From assembly GCF_900102945.1 (NCBI RefSeq), contig NZ_FNGI01000011.1:97691-161690 (forward strand): 64,000 nucleotides of DNA, in the 5' to 3' direction. The translations under genes and the position numbers were made by a program. This stretch comes from Modicisalibacter muralis. GTDB lineage: Bacteria; Pseudomonadota; Gammaproteobacteria; Pseudomonadales; Halomonadaceae. Every line of letters starts with the position of its first letter. The first letter of the stretch is position 1. The notes under the pieces are model-generated. The model saw only the letters and a program-made list of their open reading frames with translations. It searched no databases and was not told the DNA's origin. Shown here one piece after another: positions 47,148 through 55,787 of the stretch.

Positions 47148-49466
47148 TCATTCAAATAGACCACGAAGTGCATCCTTGAGTTCCTTGGAAGTTTCTTCGC
47201 CCACTCGTTCGTCGAGTTCTTCGCCGATACGCTCGACGGCTTCGCTCTTGAGTTCGTCTTTCGCCAGCTCGCCCAGCGCCTGCTGAAAGGCCTCGCGGTC
47301 GAAGCTGCACCACTGCGATGGCTCGCCGGATAGCATGCCCTCGCAATGCACTGGCAGCGGCACACGCTCGAGGCGCGGATTGACCTCACAGGCCGCATCG
47401 GCGGTATCGACGAAACGCGCCCGAGCATCGTAGGCGAAACGCTGCGTCGGCAGGTTGAGCTGCCCTTCGCCACTCAGCTCGATGCCGGGAATCGTGATCA
47501 GCAGGTCGTCGTTGCGGGCCACGCCATCGGTCACCGTGACACTGGCCTCGAGTCGCTCGAAGCTCGTGTCCGGGCTCCACTCGCGGCTTGCCGATTCGCC
47601 TTCGAGCATGGCCACGGCGGTACATAGTTCCTGCGAGACGTTGACATCGAATACAGCGCCGTCGTCGACATGCAGGTTCGCCTGGCCGTCGAGGTTGCGC
47701 AGCAGCGTATCCGCCGCGCTAGTTTGCGAGGTGAACTCGCCGTTGAGCGTCAGCAGGCCACGCAGCGGCGATGGCTCGCCGCTATACGCTTCGACCAGCG
47801 GCACGATCTGCACGTTGTCGAGCGCTTCGCTGAAGCGCCAGCGGATCGGCTTTTCGCGCACATCCAGGGCGGCCGTGACATTGAGCGTGCCATCGTAGAG
47901 TCGGGCATCGAAGCTCTCCAGCCGATGGCGGCCATCGCTGCCGGCAATCGCCAGCGTTGGGCTCAACAGGGTAATGCCCTTGACCTTGAGCTCGTCGAGC
48001 GCCAGTTGGCCATCCAGGCTCAGATTGCGCAGCGCCTCTACCGGCACCAGTTCAGCCGCCTCGGTGGCCGCATAAGCCGGCGCCACGCCGAGTACTTCGA
48101 GCAGCGCGGCACTGTCATCCGCCGGCGCTTCGGCGCCTTCCACCGGTGGCGGTAAATAGGCGTCCAGGTCGAGTCGATCGCCCTGCAGGTCGAAGGTCAG
48201 CGACCGGCCGCCCAGCCCCGCTCCCAAACGTCCGGTGAAGGTGGTGTCGTCGACGGTCAGGGTCAGGTCGGTCAATGTGGCCTGCTCGAGATCGCCCTCG
48301 ATGGGGCTGACGATGGCCACTTCGCTCAGCGCTTCGTCATTGGCCGTGTTCAATGCGACGCCGAAGCGCTCCAGCCAAGGCCGCAACGACAGCGGCGCGA
48401 GCTTGACCTGTCCGGTATAGCTGGGCGTCGTCAGCAATTCAGTGAACGACAGCTTGCCAGTCAACTCCAGGCCATTGTCGCCGCTCAGCCGCAGATCGCT
48501 GACCCGCGCGGTCTGTGCTTCGAGATCGGCCTCGGCGGCCAGCGTCAGGCCCAAGGGCAACGGGCTTTCACCCAATGCCGGGTGATCCAGGCTGGCATTG
48601 AGCTGGGCTCCTTCGAGGAGGTAATGGCCGCTACCAAGCTCGGCGACCGCCCGCTCGGCCTCGAGCGAGATCGTCTGTTCACGGTCTTCGAGTCCGGCCA
48701 GGTGGGTCTGCGTTTCCAGCGTCAATCCTTCGAGCACGTAGCGGTTATCGTTGAGGCTCAGGCGCACCTGACTTTGCAGGCTGACATCGCTGGTCAGGCT
48801 GGGCGCGGCGCTGTCGATCACGAAGCTGGCCTCGAGCGGAAAGGCATTGGCCGGATTGACGTTGGTTCCGGTGAGCGAAAGCTCTTTCACGCTAACGTCG
48901 AGACCACTGCGCAGGTCGGCGTAATGCACCTCGCTGTCGCGCACCTGCACGCTGGCGATATCCAGCGCCACATCGGGGCCGCCGCCTTGCATCGAGGGGC
49001 CGGCGGATGCCGGCGCCAGGGCGGCTTCGGCTTGCTCGCCTTGCTTGTTGAGGCGCTCCAGCAGCACCTCCCAGTTGCCGCGACCCTGTTCGTCGCGTAC
49101 CAGATTGAGACGCATGCCGGTCAATGTCAGGCCATCGATGGCGATTTCACCAGACAGTAGCGGTGCAAAGGCCAGGCTGACTTCGGCTCGCTCGATCGCC
49201 GCGAAAGAGGATTGATCATGCGGCTGCTGCGGCAGCCAGGCGCGCGCATCTTCGACGCTGACCCCCAGTCGTGGGTAGAACGACCAGTTCAGCGGACCCT
49301 CCAATGCCAATTCCAGGCCGCTTTGCTGCTGCACCGCCTCGATCAGTCGGGGCTTGAGGTCATTGGGGTCGAAGAAGGTGGTGACGTAAACCACGGCACC
49401 CACCACCACCAGACCCAATACCCCGATCGTGGCCAGCAACATTCGCATCAGCCTTTTCATTGGCAT
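47148..49466 (-). CDS. AsmA-family protein
   Basis: A 772-residue envelope protein of the AsmA family, whose members act in outer-membrane lipid or protein homeostasis. One N-terminal membrane segment (LLATIGVLGLVVVGAVVYVTTFF) is followed by the family start FDPNDLKPRLIEAVQQQSGLELALEGPLNWSFYPRLGVSV. The long beta-rich middle ends in the AsmA C-terminal core (LRGLLTLNGEFTSQ; LRNLDGQANLHVDDGAVFDVN; IPGIELSGEGQLNLPTQ). It ends with an acidic helical tail. Its ATG overlaps the end of the upstream acetyltransferase gene by 10 bases. Confidence 0.92.
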   Translation of the reverse strand: MPMKRLMRMLLATIGVLGLVVVGAVVYVTTFFDPNDLKPRLIEAVQQQSGLELALEGPLNWSFYPRLGVSVEDARAWLPQQPHDQSSFAAIERAEVSLAFAPLLSGEIAIDGLTLTGMRLNLVRDEQGRGNWEVLLERLNKQGEQAEAALAPASAGPSMQGGGPDVALDIASVQVRDSEVHYADLRSGLDVSVKELSLTGTNVNPANAFPLEASFVIDSAAPSLTSDVSLQSQVRLSLNDNRYVLEGLTLETQTHLAGLEDREQTISLEAERAVAELGSGHYLLEGAQLNASLDHPALGESPLPLGLTLAAEADLEAQTARVSDLRLSGDNGLELTGKLSFTELLTTPSYTGQVKLAPLSLRPWLERFGVALNTANDEALSEVAIVSPIEGDLEQATLTDLTLTVDDTTFTGRLGAGLGGRSLTFDLQGDRLDLDAYLPPPVEGAEAPADDSAALLEVLGVAPAYAATEAAELVPVEALRNLSLDGQLALDELKVKGITLLSPTLAIAGSDGRHRLESFDARLYDGTLNVTAALDVREKPIRWRFSEALDNVQIVPLVEAYSGEPSPLRGLLTLNGEFTSQTSAADTLLRNLDGQANLHVDDGAVFDVNVSQELCTAVAMLEGESASREWSPDTSFERLEASVTVTDGVARNDDLLITIPGIELSGEGQLNLPTQRFAYDARARFVDTADAACEVNPRLERVPLPVHCEGMLSGEPSQWCSFDREAFQQALGELAKDELKSEAVERIGEELDERVGEETSKELKDALRGLFE

Positions 49467-49909
49467 CCTCCTGACGCTAACGGATTGAGTTCAAAATAAG
49501 AGCCACTCACCTCGAGTCGATAGCCAAGACGCGCCAGCAACAATTGATCCTCCATTTGCAGATGGCTGGCCTCCACACGCAGCGCGCTGTTTCCCTCGCG
49601 TGCCGTTTCAGCGACCAGCGCCAGCAGTCGCGAGCCCACGCCACGCCGGCGCGTGGTCTTGCGCACGCAAAAATGCGACAACCACCAGGCGCCCGGTTCC
49701 TTGTACACGCGAACCGCGCCCAGCAGCCGGTCGTTGAATAGCGCGCAGCAAAATACCCCGCCACTCTCGAGGTGGGCGCGCACGAAATCCTCAACCGCCA
49801 GTGGCAGACGATCGGGCGGCGCATCCTGGTAGATACGTGACAGATCGACATTCGCTTGGGCATCCGCTGTCCAGCGTGCGTGGTCGATTTCCTCCAACGT
49901 TACCGGCAT
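49457..49909 (-). CDS. GNAT-family N-acetyltransferase
   Basis: A 150-residue acetyltransferase with a PanZ-like or RimI-like fold. The central strand is LLGAVRVYKEPGAWWLSHFCV, followed by the acetyl-CoA-binding loop RKTTRRRGVGSRLLALVAET. The last strands read LRVEASHLQMEDQLLLARLGYR. It is the first gene of a two-gene unit with the AsmA-like gene. The acceptor is unknown. Confidence 0.88.
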   Translation of the reverse strand: MPVTLEEIDHARWTADAQANVDLSRIYQDAPPDRLPLAVEDFVRAHLESGGVFCCALFNDRLLGAVRVYKEPGAWWLSHFCVRKTTRRRGVGSRLLALVAETAREGNSALRVEASHLQMEDQLLLARLGYRLEVSGSYFELNPLASGGCQ

Positions 49910-49991
49910 GCATCGTCTCCCTTGGCCGGGACGGTGCCGTCATAGCCCCCGTCTTTGTTCCGCATTGTAGCGGATGGGCATGACGATTCTC

Positions 49992-49997
49992 TATAAT
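49992..49997 (+). promoter_or_regulatory. Probable -10 box of the his operon promoter
   Basis: A perfect TATAAT lies 92 bp before the chosen hisB start. No good -35 lies at 16-18 bp; TTGTAG is 21 bp upstream. An activator or a weak -35 may be involved. Confidence 0.4.
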
Positions 49998-50026
49998 GTC
50001 AGATTACGTTGGGAAAGCGCCAACGC

Positions 50027-50077
50027 CTGGATGGCCAAGTCTGGATGGTCGCCCCTCTGGATGGAGAAGCTGGATGG
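50027..50077 (+). repeat. Four CTGGATGG direct repeats in the hisB leader
   Basis: CTGGATGG occurs at 50027, 50041, 50057 and 50070 (spacings 14, 16 and 13 bp), directly before the hisB start. The last copy contains an alternative in-frame ATG for hisB. A short hairpin (GTTGG/CCAAC, 50008-50024) precedes the repeats. No histidine-rich leader peptide is visible. Confidence 0.75.
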
Positions 50078-50088
50078 AAAGCCCGGAC

Positions 50089-50682
50089 ATGCCCGAGCGC
50101 ATCGCCACGGTGTCGCGTGACACCTCGGAAACCCAAATCACGGTCAGCGTGAACCTTGACGGCCAGGGTCACTTCAACGCCGAGACCGGCGTGCCGTTTC
50201 TCGATCATATGCTCGATCAGATCGCACGCCATGGCCTCATCGACCTGGACATCGTGGCCAAGGGCGATTTGCATATCGACGATCACCACACCGTCGAGGA
50301 CCTGGGCATCACCCTCGGCCAGGCCTTCGACAAGGCGATTGGCGACAAGCGCGGCATTCGTCGTTATGGCCATGCCTACGTGCCACTCGATGAAGCGCTG
50401 TCACGCGTGGTGATCGATTTCTCCGGGCGCCCCGGGCTGTTCATGAATGTCGAATTCACGCGTGGCGCCATCGGTCGCCTGGATACCCAGCTGTTCTGGG
50501 AATTCTTCCAGGGCTTCGCCAACCATGCCCGCGTGACGCTGCACATCGACAACCTCAAGGGCTTCAATGCCCACCATCAGGCCGAAACCATCTTCAAGGC
50601 CTTCGGCCGCGCCTTGCGCATGGCGGTGGAAAACGATCCGCGAATGGCCGGTCGGATGCCGTCCACCAAGGGCAGCCTGTGA
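50089..50682 (+). CDS. hisB: Imidazoleglycerol-phosphate dehydratase
   Basis: Sixth step of histidine synthesis. The 197-residue protein is the monofunctional type, without the phosphatase domain fused in E. coli. The Mn-binding motifs are [16 protein letters not shown] and [14 protein letters not shown] in the first half, and [18 protein letters not shown] and [15 protein letters not shown] in the second. [12 protein letters not shown] at 50089 matches the family N-terminus. An ATG at 50074, inside the last leader repeat and with a GGAGA site, would add five residues. It is the first gene of hisBHAF. Confidence 0.96.
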   Translation: MPERIATVSRDTSETQITVSVNLDGQGHFNAETGVPFLDHMLDQIARHGLIDLDIVAKGDLHIDDHHTVEDLGITLGQAFDKAIGDKRGIRRYGHAYVPLDEALSRVVIDFSGRPGLFMNVEFTRGAIGRLDTQLFWEFFQGFANHARVTLHIDNLKGFNAHHQAETIFKAFGRALRMAVENDPRMAGRMPSTKGSL

Positions 50683-50704
50683 TGATCAACCGTGAGGAGC
50701 GAGC

Positions 50705-51352
50705 ATGACGATCGCCGTCATCGACTATGGCATGGGTAATTTGCACTCCGTGGCCAAGGCACTGGAGCATGTCACCCATGAGAACGTGGTGATCACCCGC
50801 GATTCGCGCTCCATTCGTGGCGCCACGCGGCTCGTGCTGCCTGGCCAGGGCGCCATTCGCGATTGCATGGGCGAACTCGAACGCACCGAGCTGCGTGGCC
50901 TGGTCGATGAGTTGCTCGCCTCGCAGGCCAAGCCATTGCTGGGCATCTGCGTCGGCCAGCAGATGCTGATGGATGCCAGCGAGGAGAACGGCGGCATCGA
51001 ATGCCTGGGTTTTCTGCCCGGCAGGGTGCGCCATTACAGCCTGAACATGCATGCCGAAGACGACACGCGCCTCAAGGTGCCGCACATGGGCTGGAACCAG
51101 GTTACCCAGCGTCACGACCATGCCCTGTGGGATGGCATCGACGATGGCGCACGCTTTTACTTCGTGCACAGCTACTACGTGGATGCCGAGCGTGACGGCG
51201 AGGTGTTCGGCACGACCCGTTACGGCAACGTCGAGGCGCATGTCGCCACCGGCCGCGAGGCGGTGTTCGCGGTGCAGTTCCATCCCGAGAAGAGCGCCGA
51301 CGCCGGGCTGCGCCTGCTCGAGAATTTCGTTAATTGGGCTCCCGCTGTTTAA
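50705..51352 (+). CDS. hisH: Imidazole glycerol phosphate synthase, glutaminase subunit
   Basis: Class I amidotransferase subunit (215 residues) that feeds ammonia to HisF. The nucleophile elbow is [13 protein letters not shown] with the catalytic cysteine. The oxyanion and substrate region is VPHMGWNQV, and the catalytic His-x-Glu is in [21 protein letters not shown]-type site precedes the ATG, 22 bp after hisB. Confidence 0.97.
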   Translation: MTIAVIDYGMGNLHSVAKALEHVTHENVVITRDSRSIRGATRLVLPGQGAIRDCMGELERTELRGLVDELLASQAKPLLGICVGQQMLMDASEENGGIECLGFLPGRVRHYSLNMHAEDDTRLKVPHMGWNQVTQRHDHALWDGIDDGARFYFVHSYYVDAERDGEVFGTTRYGNVEAHVATGREAVFAVQFHPEKSADAGLRLLENFVNWAPAV

Positions 51353-51449
51353 AGGCGCCCAATACTGCGCCCGATACGCCCAACCGACCAAGAACACCAA
51401 ACGCTGGATTTCACGGCCGCATAAGCGCCCGTGCCAACGAGGACAGGAT

Positions 51450-52205
51450 ATGCTGGTTATCCCCGCCATCGATCTCAAGGATGGCCAATGCGTTCGTTTG
51501 AAACAGGGCCGCATGGACGACGCCACGAGCTATGGCGACGACCCGGTGGCCATGGCCGCGCGCTGGGTCGAGACCGGCGCCCGGCGCTTGCACCTGGTGG
51601 ATCTCAACGGCGCCTTCGCAGGCCAGCCGGTCAATGGCGAGGCAGTCACCGCCATCGCCCGCGCCTACCCCGACCTGCCGATCCAGATCGGCGGCGGCAT
51701 TCGCAGCGCGCATACCATCGAGCACTATCTGGCCGCCGGCGTTTCCTATGTGATCATCGGCACCCAGGCGGTCAAGCAGCCGGCTTTCGTCAGCGAAATG
51801 TGCCGTCTGTTCGCCGGCCACGTGATCGTTGGGCTCGATGCCCGCGACGGATACGTGGCCACCGACGGCTGGGCCGAGGTTTCGACCCTGAAGGCCACCG
51901 ATCTGGCCAAGCGCTTCGCCGATGACGGCGTGTCTTCGATCGTCTATACCGACATCGCCCGCGACGGCATGATGCAGGGCGTCAATATCGAGGCCACCGT
52001 CGAGCTGGCTCGCGAGGGCGGCCTGCCGGTGATCGCCTCGGGCGGGGTGACCGATCTCGACGACATCCGCGGCCTCGCCCGGGTCGCCGATCAAGGCATT
52101 CTCGGCGCCATCACCGGGCGCGCCATCTATGAGGGCAGCCTGGATGTTACCGAAGCGCAGCGGCTATGCGATGAGCTGGGCGACACGTCAAGCGGGAGGA
52201 ACTGA
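51450..52205 (+). CDS. hisA: Phosphoribosylformimino-5-aminoimidazole carboxamide ribotide isomerase
   Basis: A (beta-alpha)8 isomerase of 251 residues. The N-terminal catalytic aspartate is in [20 protein letters not shown]. The phosphate-binding motifs are IQIGGGIRS and [13 protein letters not shown], and the second catalytic aspartate is in [13 protein letters not shown]. The open frame extends far upstream into hisH in another register; the start at 51450 follows GAGGACAG. A 97-bp gap separates it from hisH. Confidence 0.97.
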   Translation: MLVIPAIDLKDGQCVRLKQGRMDDATSYGDDPVAMAARWVETGARRLHLVDLNGAFAGQPVNGEAVTAIARAYPDLPIQIGGGIRSAHTIEHYLAAGVSYVIIGTQAVKQPAFVSEMCRLFAGHVIVGLDARDGYVATDGWAEVSTLKATDLAKRFADDGVSSIVYTDIARDGMMQGVNIEATVELAREGGLPVIASGGVTDLDDIRGLARVADQGILGAITGRAIYEGSLDVTEAQRLCDELGDTSSGRN

Positions 52206-52207
52206 TC

Positions 52208-52981
52208 ATGGGATTGGCCAAGCGCATCATCCCCTGTCTCGACGTCGACGCCGGGCGGGTGGTCAAGGGTGTCAACTTCGTCGGCATCCGCGACGCCGGC
52301 GACCCGGTGGAGATCGCCAAGCGCTATAACCAGCAGGGCGCCGATGAGATCACCTTTCTCGATATCACCGCCAGCCACCAGGATCGCGATACCACGGTGG
52401 AGATGGTCGAGCGTATCGCCGGCGAGGTATTCATTCCGCTGACCGTGGGTGGCGGCATCCGCACCTGCGACGATATTCGCACCATGCTCAATGCCGGCGC
52501 CGACAAGGTATCGATCAACACCGCCGCGGTGGTCAATCCCGATTTCGTGCGCGAAGCCGCCGAGCGCTTCGGCAGCCAGTGCATCGTCGTCGCCATCGAC
52601 GCCAAGCGCGTCTCGGCCGAGCACGAGCCGCCGCGCTGGGAAATCTTCACCCATGGCGGGCGCAAGCCCACCGGGCTCGATGCTATCGACTGGGCTCGCA
52701 AGATGGTCGATTACGGGGCCGGCGAACTGTTGCTGACCAGCATGGACCGCGATGGCACCAAGTCAGGCTTCGACCTGGGCGTGACCCGCGCCATTTCCGA
52801 TGCGGTGCCCGTGCCGGTGATCGCCTCGGGCGGGGTCGGCAATCTCGATCATCTGGTCGAGGGCGTGCTCAAGGGCGCCGCCGACGCGGTGCTGGCAGCC
52901 AGTATCTTCCACTTCGGCGAATACACCATTCCCGATGCCAAGCGCTACATGGCCGAGCACGGCATCGAGATGCGCCTGTAG
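52208..52981 (+). CDS. hisF: Imidazole glycerol phosphate synthase, cyclase subunit
   Basis: A (beta-alpha)8 cyclase of 257 residues. The catalytic aspartates are in [20 protein letters not shown] and [17 protein letters not shown]. Phosphate-binding loops are [12 protein letters not shown] and [16 protein letters not shown]. It starts two bases after the hisA stop with a GGGAGG site. It partners HisH and completes the local his operon; hisC is about 8 kb away. Confidence 0.98.
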   Translation: MGLAKRIIPCLDVDAGRVVKGVNFVGIRDAGDPVEIAKRYNQQGADEITFLDITASHQDRDTTVEMVERIAGEVFIPLTVGGGIRTCDDIRTMLNAGADKVSINTAAVVNPDFVREAAERFGSQCIVVAIDAKRVSAEHEPPRWEIFTHGGRKPTGLDAIDWARKMVDYGAGELLLTSMDRDGTKSGFDLGVTRAISDAVPVPVIASGGVGNLDHLVEGVLKGAADAVLAASIFHFGEYTIPDAKRYMAEHGIEMRL

Positions 52982-52999
52982 CCGGCCCCGATTAAACAG

Positions 53000-53599
53000 T
53001 CAGTCCAGGTTCAAGCCCAGGTTGCTGATGCCTTCATTGTGGCCCAGCCGGCGTAGTGCCTTGAGCGTCTCGCGCTCCAGCTCAACGTCGGCCGCCTCGA
53101 GTGCCGCCGCCTGGAAGTCGTGCTCGTCATCCATCAGCGGATGAGCACGCAGGCGCGCGGCGTTCTGTTCGGCGCCATCGCTATCGCTGCCTTCGGTCAT
53201 CTCGATGAAGGCCTGCACGCCGTTACGCGATACCTGGCTAACCTCGCGCGGCGCCTCGGGAGCGTCGCCTTGCAAGGCATCGAGCAGCGCCGTCAGCGCC
53301 ACCACGGTTTCCACGGCACGCCGCGCACCGAAGCTGTCATCATCAATGGGAGGCTCGAGCTCGGCCAGCTTGGTGGCTTGGAGGGCGAAATCGATACGCG
53401 CATCGCGAACCTGCAACGCCTCCCACACCAGATCGAGAATCACCCGCAGGCGATGCACATCGCCCTGGCCGGTCATCTGCACGTACAACGCATAGTTGGG
53501 GAACAAGCGTTCGCACAGCGTGGCCATGAAGGCCAGTTGCTGACGCTTGTCCAATCGGCGCAGGCGGGCCTTGAAACCCGCCTGGGGCGTTTCGCTCAT
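53000..53599 (-). CDS. YjaG/DUF416-family protein
   Basis: A 199-residue soluble, mostly helical protein of the YjaG type. The N-terminus FKARLRRLDKRQQLAFMATLCERLFPNYALY and the segment RVILDLVWEALQVRDARIDF match that family. The C-terminus is acidic, then ERETLKALRRLGHNEGISNLG. The frame is open further upstream, but the ATG at 53599 has an AAGGAG site. No function is established. It follows the ATL gene on the same strand. Confidence 0.85.
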   Translation of the reverse strand: MSETPQAGFKARLRRLDKRQQLAFMATLCERLFPNYALYVQMTGQGDVHRLRVILDLVWEALQVRDARIDFALQATKLAELEPPIDDDSFGARRAVETVVALTALLDALQGDAPEAPREVSQVSRNGVQAFIEMTEGSDSDGAEQNAARLRAHPLMDDEHDFQAAALEAADVELERETLKALRRLGHNEGISNLGLNLD

Positions 53600-53636
53600 A
53601 GCGACTCCTTGATCGAGAAAAGCCATGACAGAGAGC

Positions 53637-53933
53637 TCATGGCCATAGCAATTCGGAATTGACGCGGCCACGTTTATCGAACGCCACGCCTTCGCCGCGC
53701 AGCTTCTCGCGCTGGCGCACCGCGCCACCATGCTCGGTAACCGCGAGGCTGGCATTGATCACCCGGTGCCAGGGCAAGCCGTGGCCACTCGGCAGGTGCC
53801 GCATGGCACTGCCGACCATGCGCGGCGTGGCGCCCTCGGTCATTTTCGCCACCCGGCCATAGGTCGTCACCCGCCCTTCGGGAATCTGCGCGACGATGGT
53901 GTATATCTGCTCCAGCAGTTCAGGTTTCGCCAT
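53637..53933 (-). CDS. Alkyltransferase-like protein (ATL), catalytically dead MGMT homologue
   Basis: A 98-residue DNA-binding domain of the O6-alkylguanine-DNA alkyltransferase family. IPEGRVTTYGRVAKMTEG carries the arginine-finger region. The reactive PCHRV of true alkyltransferases is PWHRVINAS here, with tryptophan replacing cysteine. Such ATL proteins flip damaged bases and recruit nucleotide excision repair. The gene has about the family's normal length and appears intact. Confidence 0.94.
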   Translation of the reverse strand: MAKPELLEQIYTIVAQIPEGRVTTYGRVAKMTEGATPRMVGSAMRHLPSGHGLPWHRVINASLAVTEHGGAVRQREKLRGEGVAFDKRGRVNSELLWP

Positions 53934-54005
53934 GGTTGCTTCCCGATATCAGGCCAGTCGACGACACTGGACGCCGCCGTCGGGCTTATTCATCATGACA
54001 ACATC

Positions 54006-54698
54006 ATGCATATCTACTTCCTCCAGCACACCGCCTACGATGGCCCTGCTCGTCTGACCGACTGGCTGACCGGCATGGGCCATAGTCATAACGTCTGTCA
54101 TCTGTATGCCGATGAGGCGCCGCCACGTCTCGAGGACTGCGATGCGCTGATCGTGCTAGACGGCTACCAAGACATCGACGATAGCGAGCGTTACCCTTGG
54201 CTCAAGCGCGAGAAGAAACTGCTCGCCCGCGCGCTGAAAAGCGGCAAGCCCGTACTCGGCATCGGCATGGGCGCGCAACTGCTTGCCGCCGGGCTGGGCG
54301 CAGTCGTTTCCCCGGGCACCCACGCCGAAACCGGCTGGCACAGCGTCACTCTCGCCCCCGAGAGCCCTTTCGACCTGCCCGAGCGCTTCGAGGCGTTCCA
54401 TTGGCATCGCACCATCTTCGGCCTGCCAGACGACGCACTGCCGCTGGGTTCCAGCGCGGCGAGCCCCGTTCAGGGCTTCGCCTGGGACGCCGGCCGGGTG
54501 ATCGGCCTGCAATGCCGGCTCGAGGTCACCGATGCCAGCGCCGCCGCCCTGGTCGAGCATGCCCCCGAGTCGCTGCAAACAGCCGGCCCCTTCGTGCAGA
54601 ACCGTGATGAGATTTTCGCCGATCCACGGCGCTTCGACCACCTCGCCGCGCTACTCGACCGCGTGCTGGTGCGCTGGCTGGCGAGTACCGCCAACTGA
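54006..54698 (+). CDS. GMP synthase-like class I glutamine amidotransferase homologue lacking the catalytic cysteine
   Basis: A 230-residue GATase1-fold protein (MHIYFLQHTAYDGPARLTDW; CDALIVLDGYQDIDDSERYP). The nucleophile elbow reads KPVLGIGMGAQLLAAGLG, where active enzymes have GICLGAQ, so the cysteine is glycine. The FHWHRTIF segment with the histidine region is kept. It likely no longer hydrolyses glutamine and may bind a peptide or amine. The frame is open upstream of 54006, but MHIYFLQHT matches the family start. It overlaps the convergent selU by 48 bp. Confidence 0.85.
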   Translation: MHIYFLQHTAYDGPARLTDWLTGMGHSHNVCHLYADEAPPRLEDCDALIVLDGYQDIDDSERYPWLKREKKLLARALKSGKPVLGIGMGAQLLAAGLGAVVSPGTHAETGWHSVTLAPESPFDLPERFEAFHWHRTIFGLPDDALPLGSSAASPVQGFAWDAGRVIGLQCRLEVTDASAAALVEHAPESLQTAGPFVQNRDEIFADPRRFDHLAALLDRVLVRWLASTAN

Positions 54699-55787
54699 CG
54701 AACCGCCAGGCGCCTGCCACTCGCGCGCGAACGCCAGGCAACTGTCCCAGTCGCCGACATGCAAAAAGGTCTGGGTGTGCTTTTCCAGTTGGTGACGATA
54801 GAGCGGATCGTAATATTCGGTCAGCAGCGGCGCCAGCCAAGCCTCATGCGCCTGTGGATTGCCGCGCTGGTGTTCGCGGAAGGCCAGTTCCTGCAAGCGT
54901 GCCAGCCGCGCCAGCCGGGCGTTGCCCAGGCGCTTCTTGAGTCGCGCCAGCGCCCCCGAGAGTTGCTTACGCATCAGCGCCCAGCCCAGCCATTCGCCGT
55001 ATTGGCCCCGATAGACCGCCCATAGATCCTCGATATAATCCTTGTGGATACGCGCCAGGCGCCAGTCGAGGGGCATCTCCACGCGCACGCGAGGCGCCTG
55101 CTCCATGGCGCGCCAGAACGTCAGGGGAATGTTCGCTACGCCGATATGGCGCGATTCGTCCTCGACCACGCAGGCCCCGGGCACGTCCAGCAAGCGTCGC
55201 CCGATCGCGTGCTCGAAGTCGATCTGCGCAGGCGCCGGCAAGGGATGCCGCCCGAACGCCGAGCCCTTGTGGCGGGCGCAGGCCTCGAGATCCACTCCGC
55301 CCTTCAGGCGCTGGATGAGTTCGGTCTTGGCACAGCCGGTGAGGCCGCCGATTACCAGCAAAGGCCGTTCGGCCGCAGCATCGATGCGCGCGCACAGCGC
55401 TTGGCGCATGGCCTTCCAGCCACCGCGAATGCGTGGCCGCTCGATACCGGCGTCGAACAGCCATTGCTGGGCGGTTTGCGAACGCAGTCCGCCACGAAAA
55501 CAGTAAATGAGCGCATCGGGATGCGCGGCTATCGATCGCTGCCAAGCGGCGATACGCGCCTGCCTGAGTCCACCGGCCACCAGGCGATTGCCCAACTCGA
55601 TGGCCGCCTGTTGGCCCTGCTCCTTGTAGCGAATGCCGATGAGGTGACGCTCCTCGTCATCCATCAGCGGCAGGTTTATCGCGCCAGGCAACGCGCCTTG
55701 GGCGAACTCCACCGGCGCGCGCACGTCGATCAGCACGCGCCCTTGGCGCAGCAGATCGAGATCCGGCTCGACCAGTGGCAGACTCAC
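54651..55787 (-). CDS. selU: tRNA 2-selenouridine synthase (MnmH)
   Basis: Replaces sulfur by selenium at the wobble uridine of Lys, Glu and Gln tRNAs. The 378-residue protein begins with a rhodanese domain (VLIDVRAPVEFAQGALPGAINLPLMDDEERHLIGIRYKEQ), with the catalytic cysteine in ALIYCFRGGLRSQT. The P-loop-like segment is LLVIGGLTGCAKTELIQRL, with alanine where a classical Walker A has glycine. The start is a GTG at 55787 overlapping the selD TGA (GTGA), so the two are translationally coupled. Upstream in-frame codons lie inside selD. It overlaps the convergent amidotransferase gene. Confidence 0.94.
   Translation of the reverse strand: MSLPLVEPDLDLLRQGRVLIDVRAPVEFAQGALPGAINLPLMDDEERHLIGIRYKEQGQQAAIELGNRLVAGGLRQARIAAWQRSIAAHPDALIYCFRGGLRSQTAQQWLFDAGIERPRIRGGWKAMRQALCARIDAAAERPLLVIGGLTGCAKTELIQRLKGGVDLEACARHKGSAFGRHPLPAPAQIDFEHAIGRRLLDVPGACVVEDESRHIGVANIPLTFWRAMEQAPRVRVEMPLDWRLARIHKDYIEDLWAVYRGQYGEWLGWALMRKQLSGALARLKKRLGNARLARLARLQELAFREHQRGNPQAHEAWLAPLLTEYYDPLYRHQLEKHTQTFLHVGDWDSCLAFAREWQAPGGSSVGGTRQPAHQHAVE

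Noticed and set aside
49998..50088. Histidine attenuator leader peptide before hisB
   Set aside because: No short frame with a run of histidine codons and no terminator/antiterminator pair is visible, only the CTGGATGG repeats and one small hairpin.
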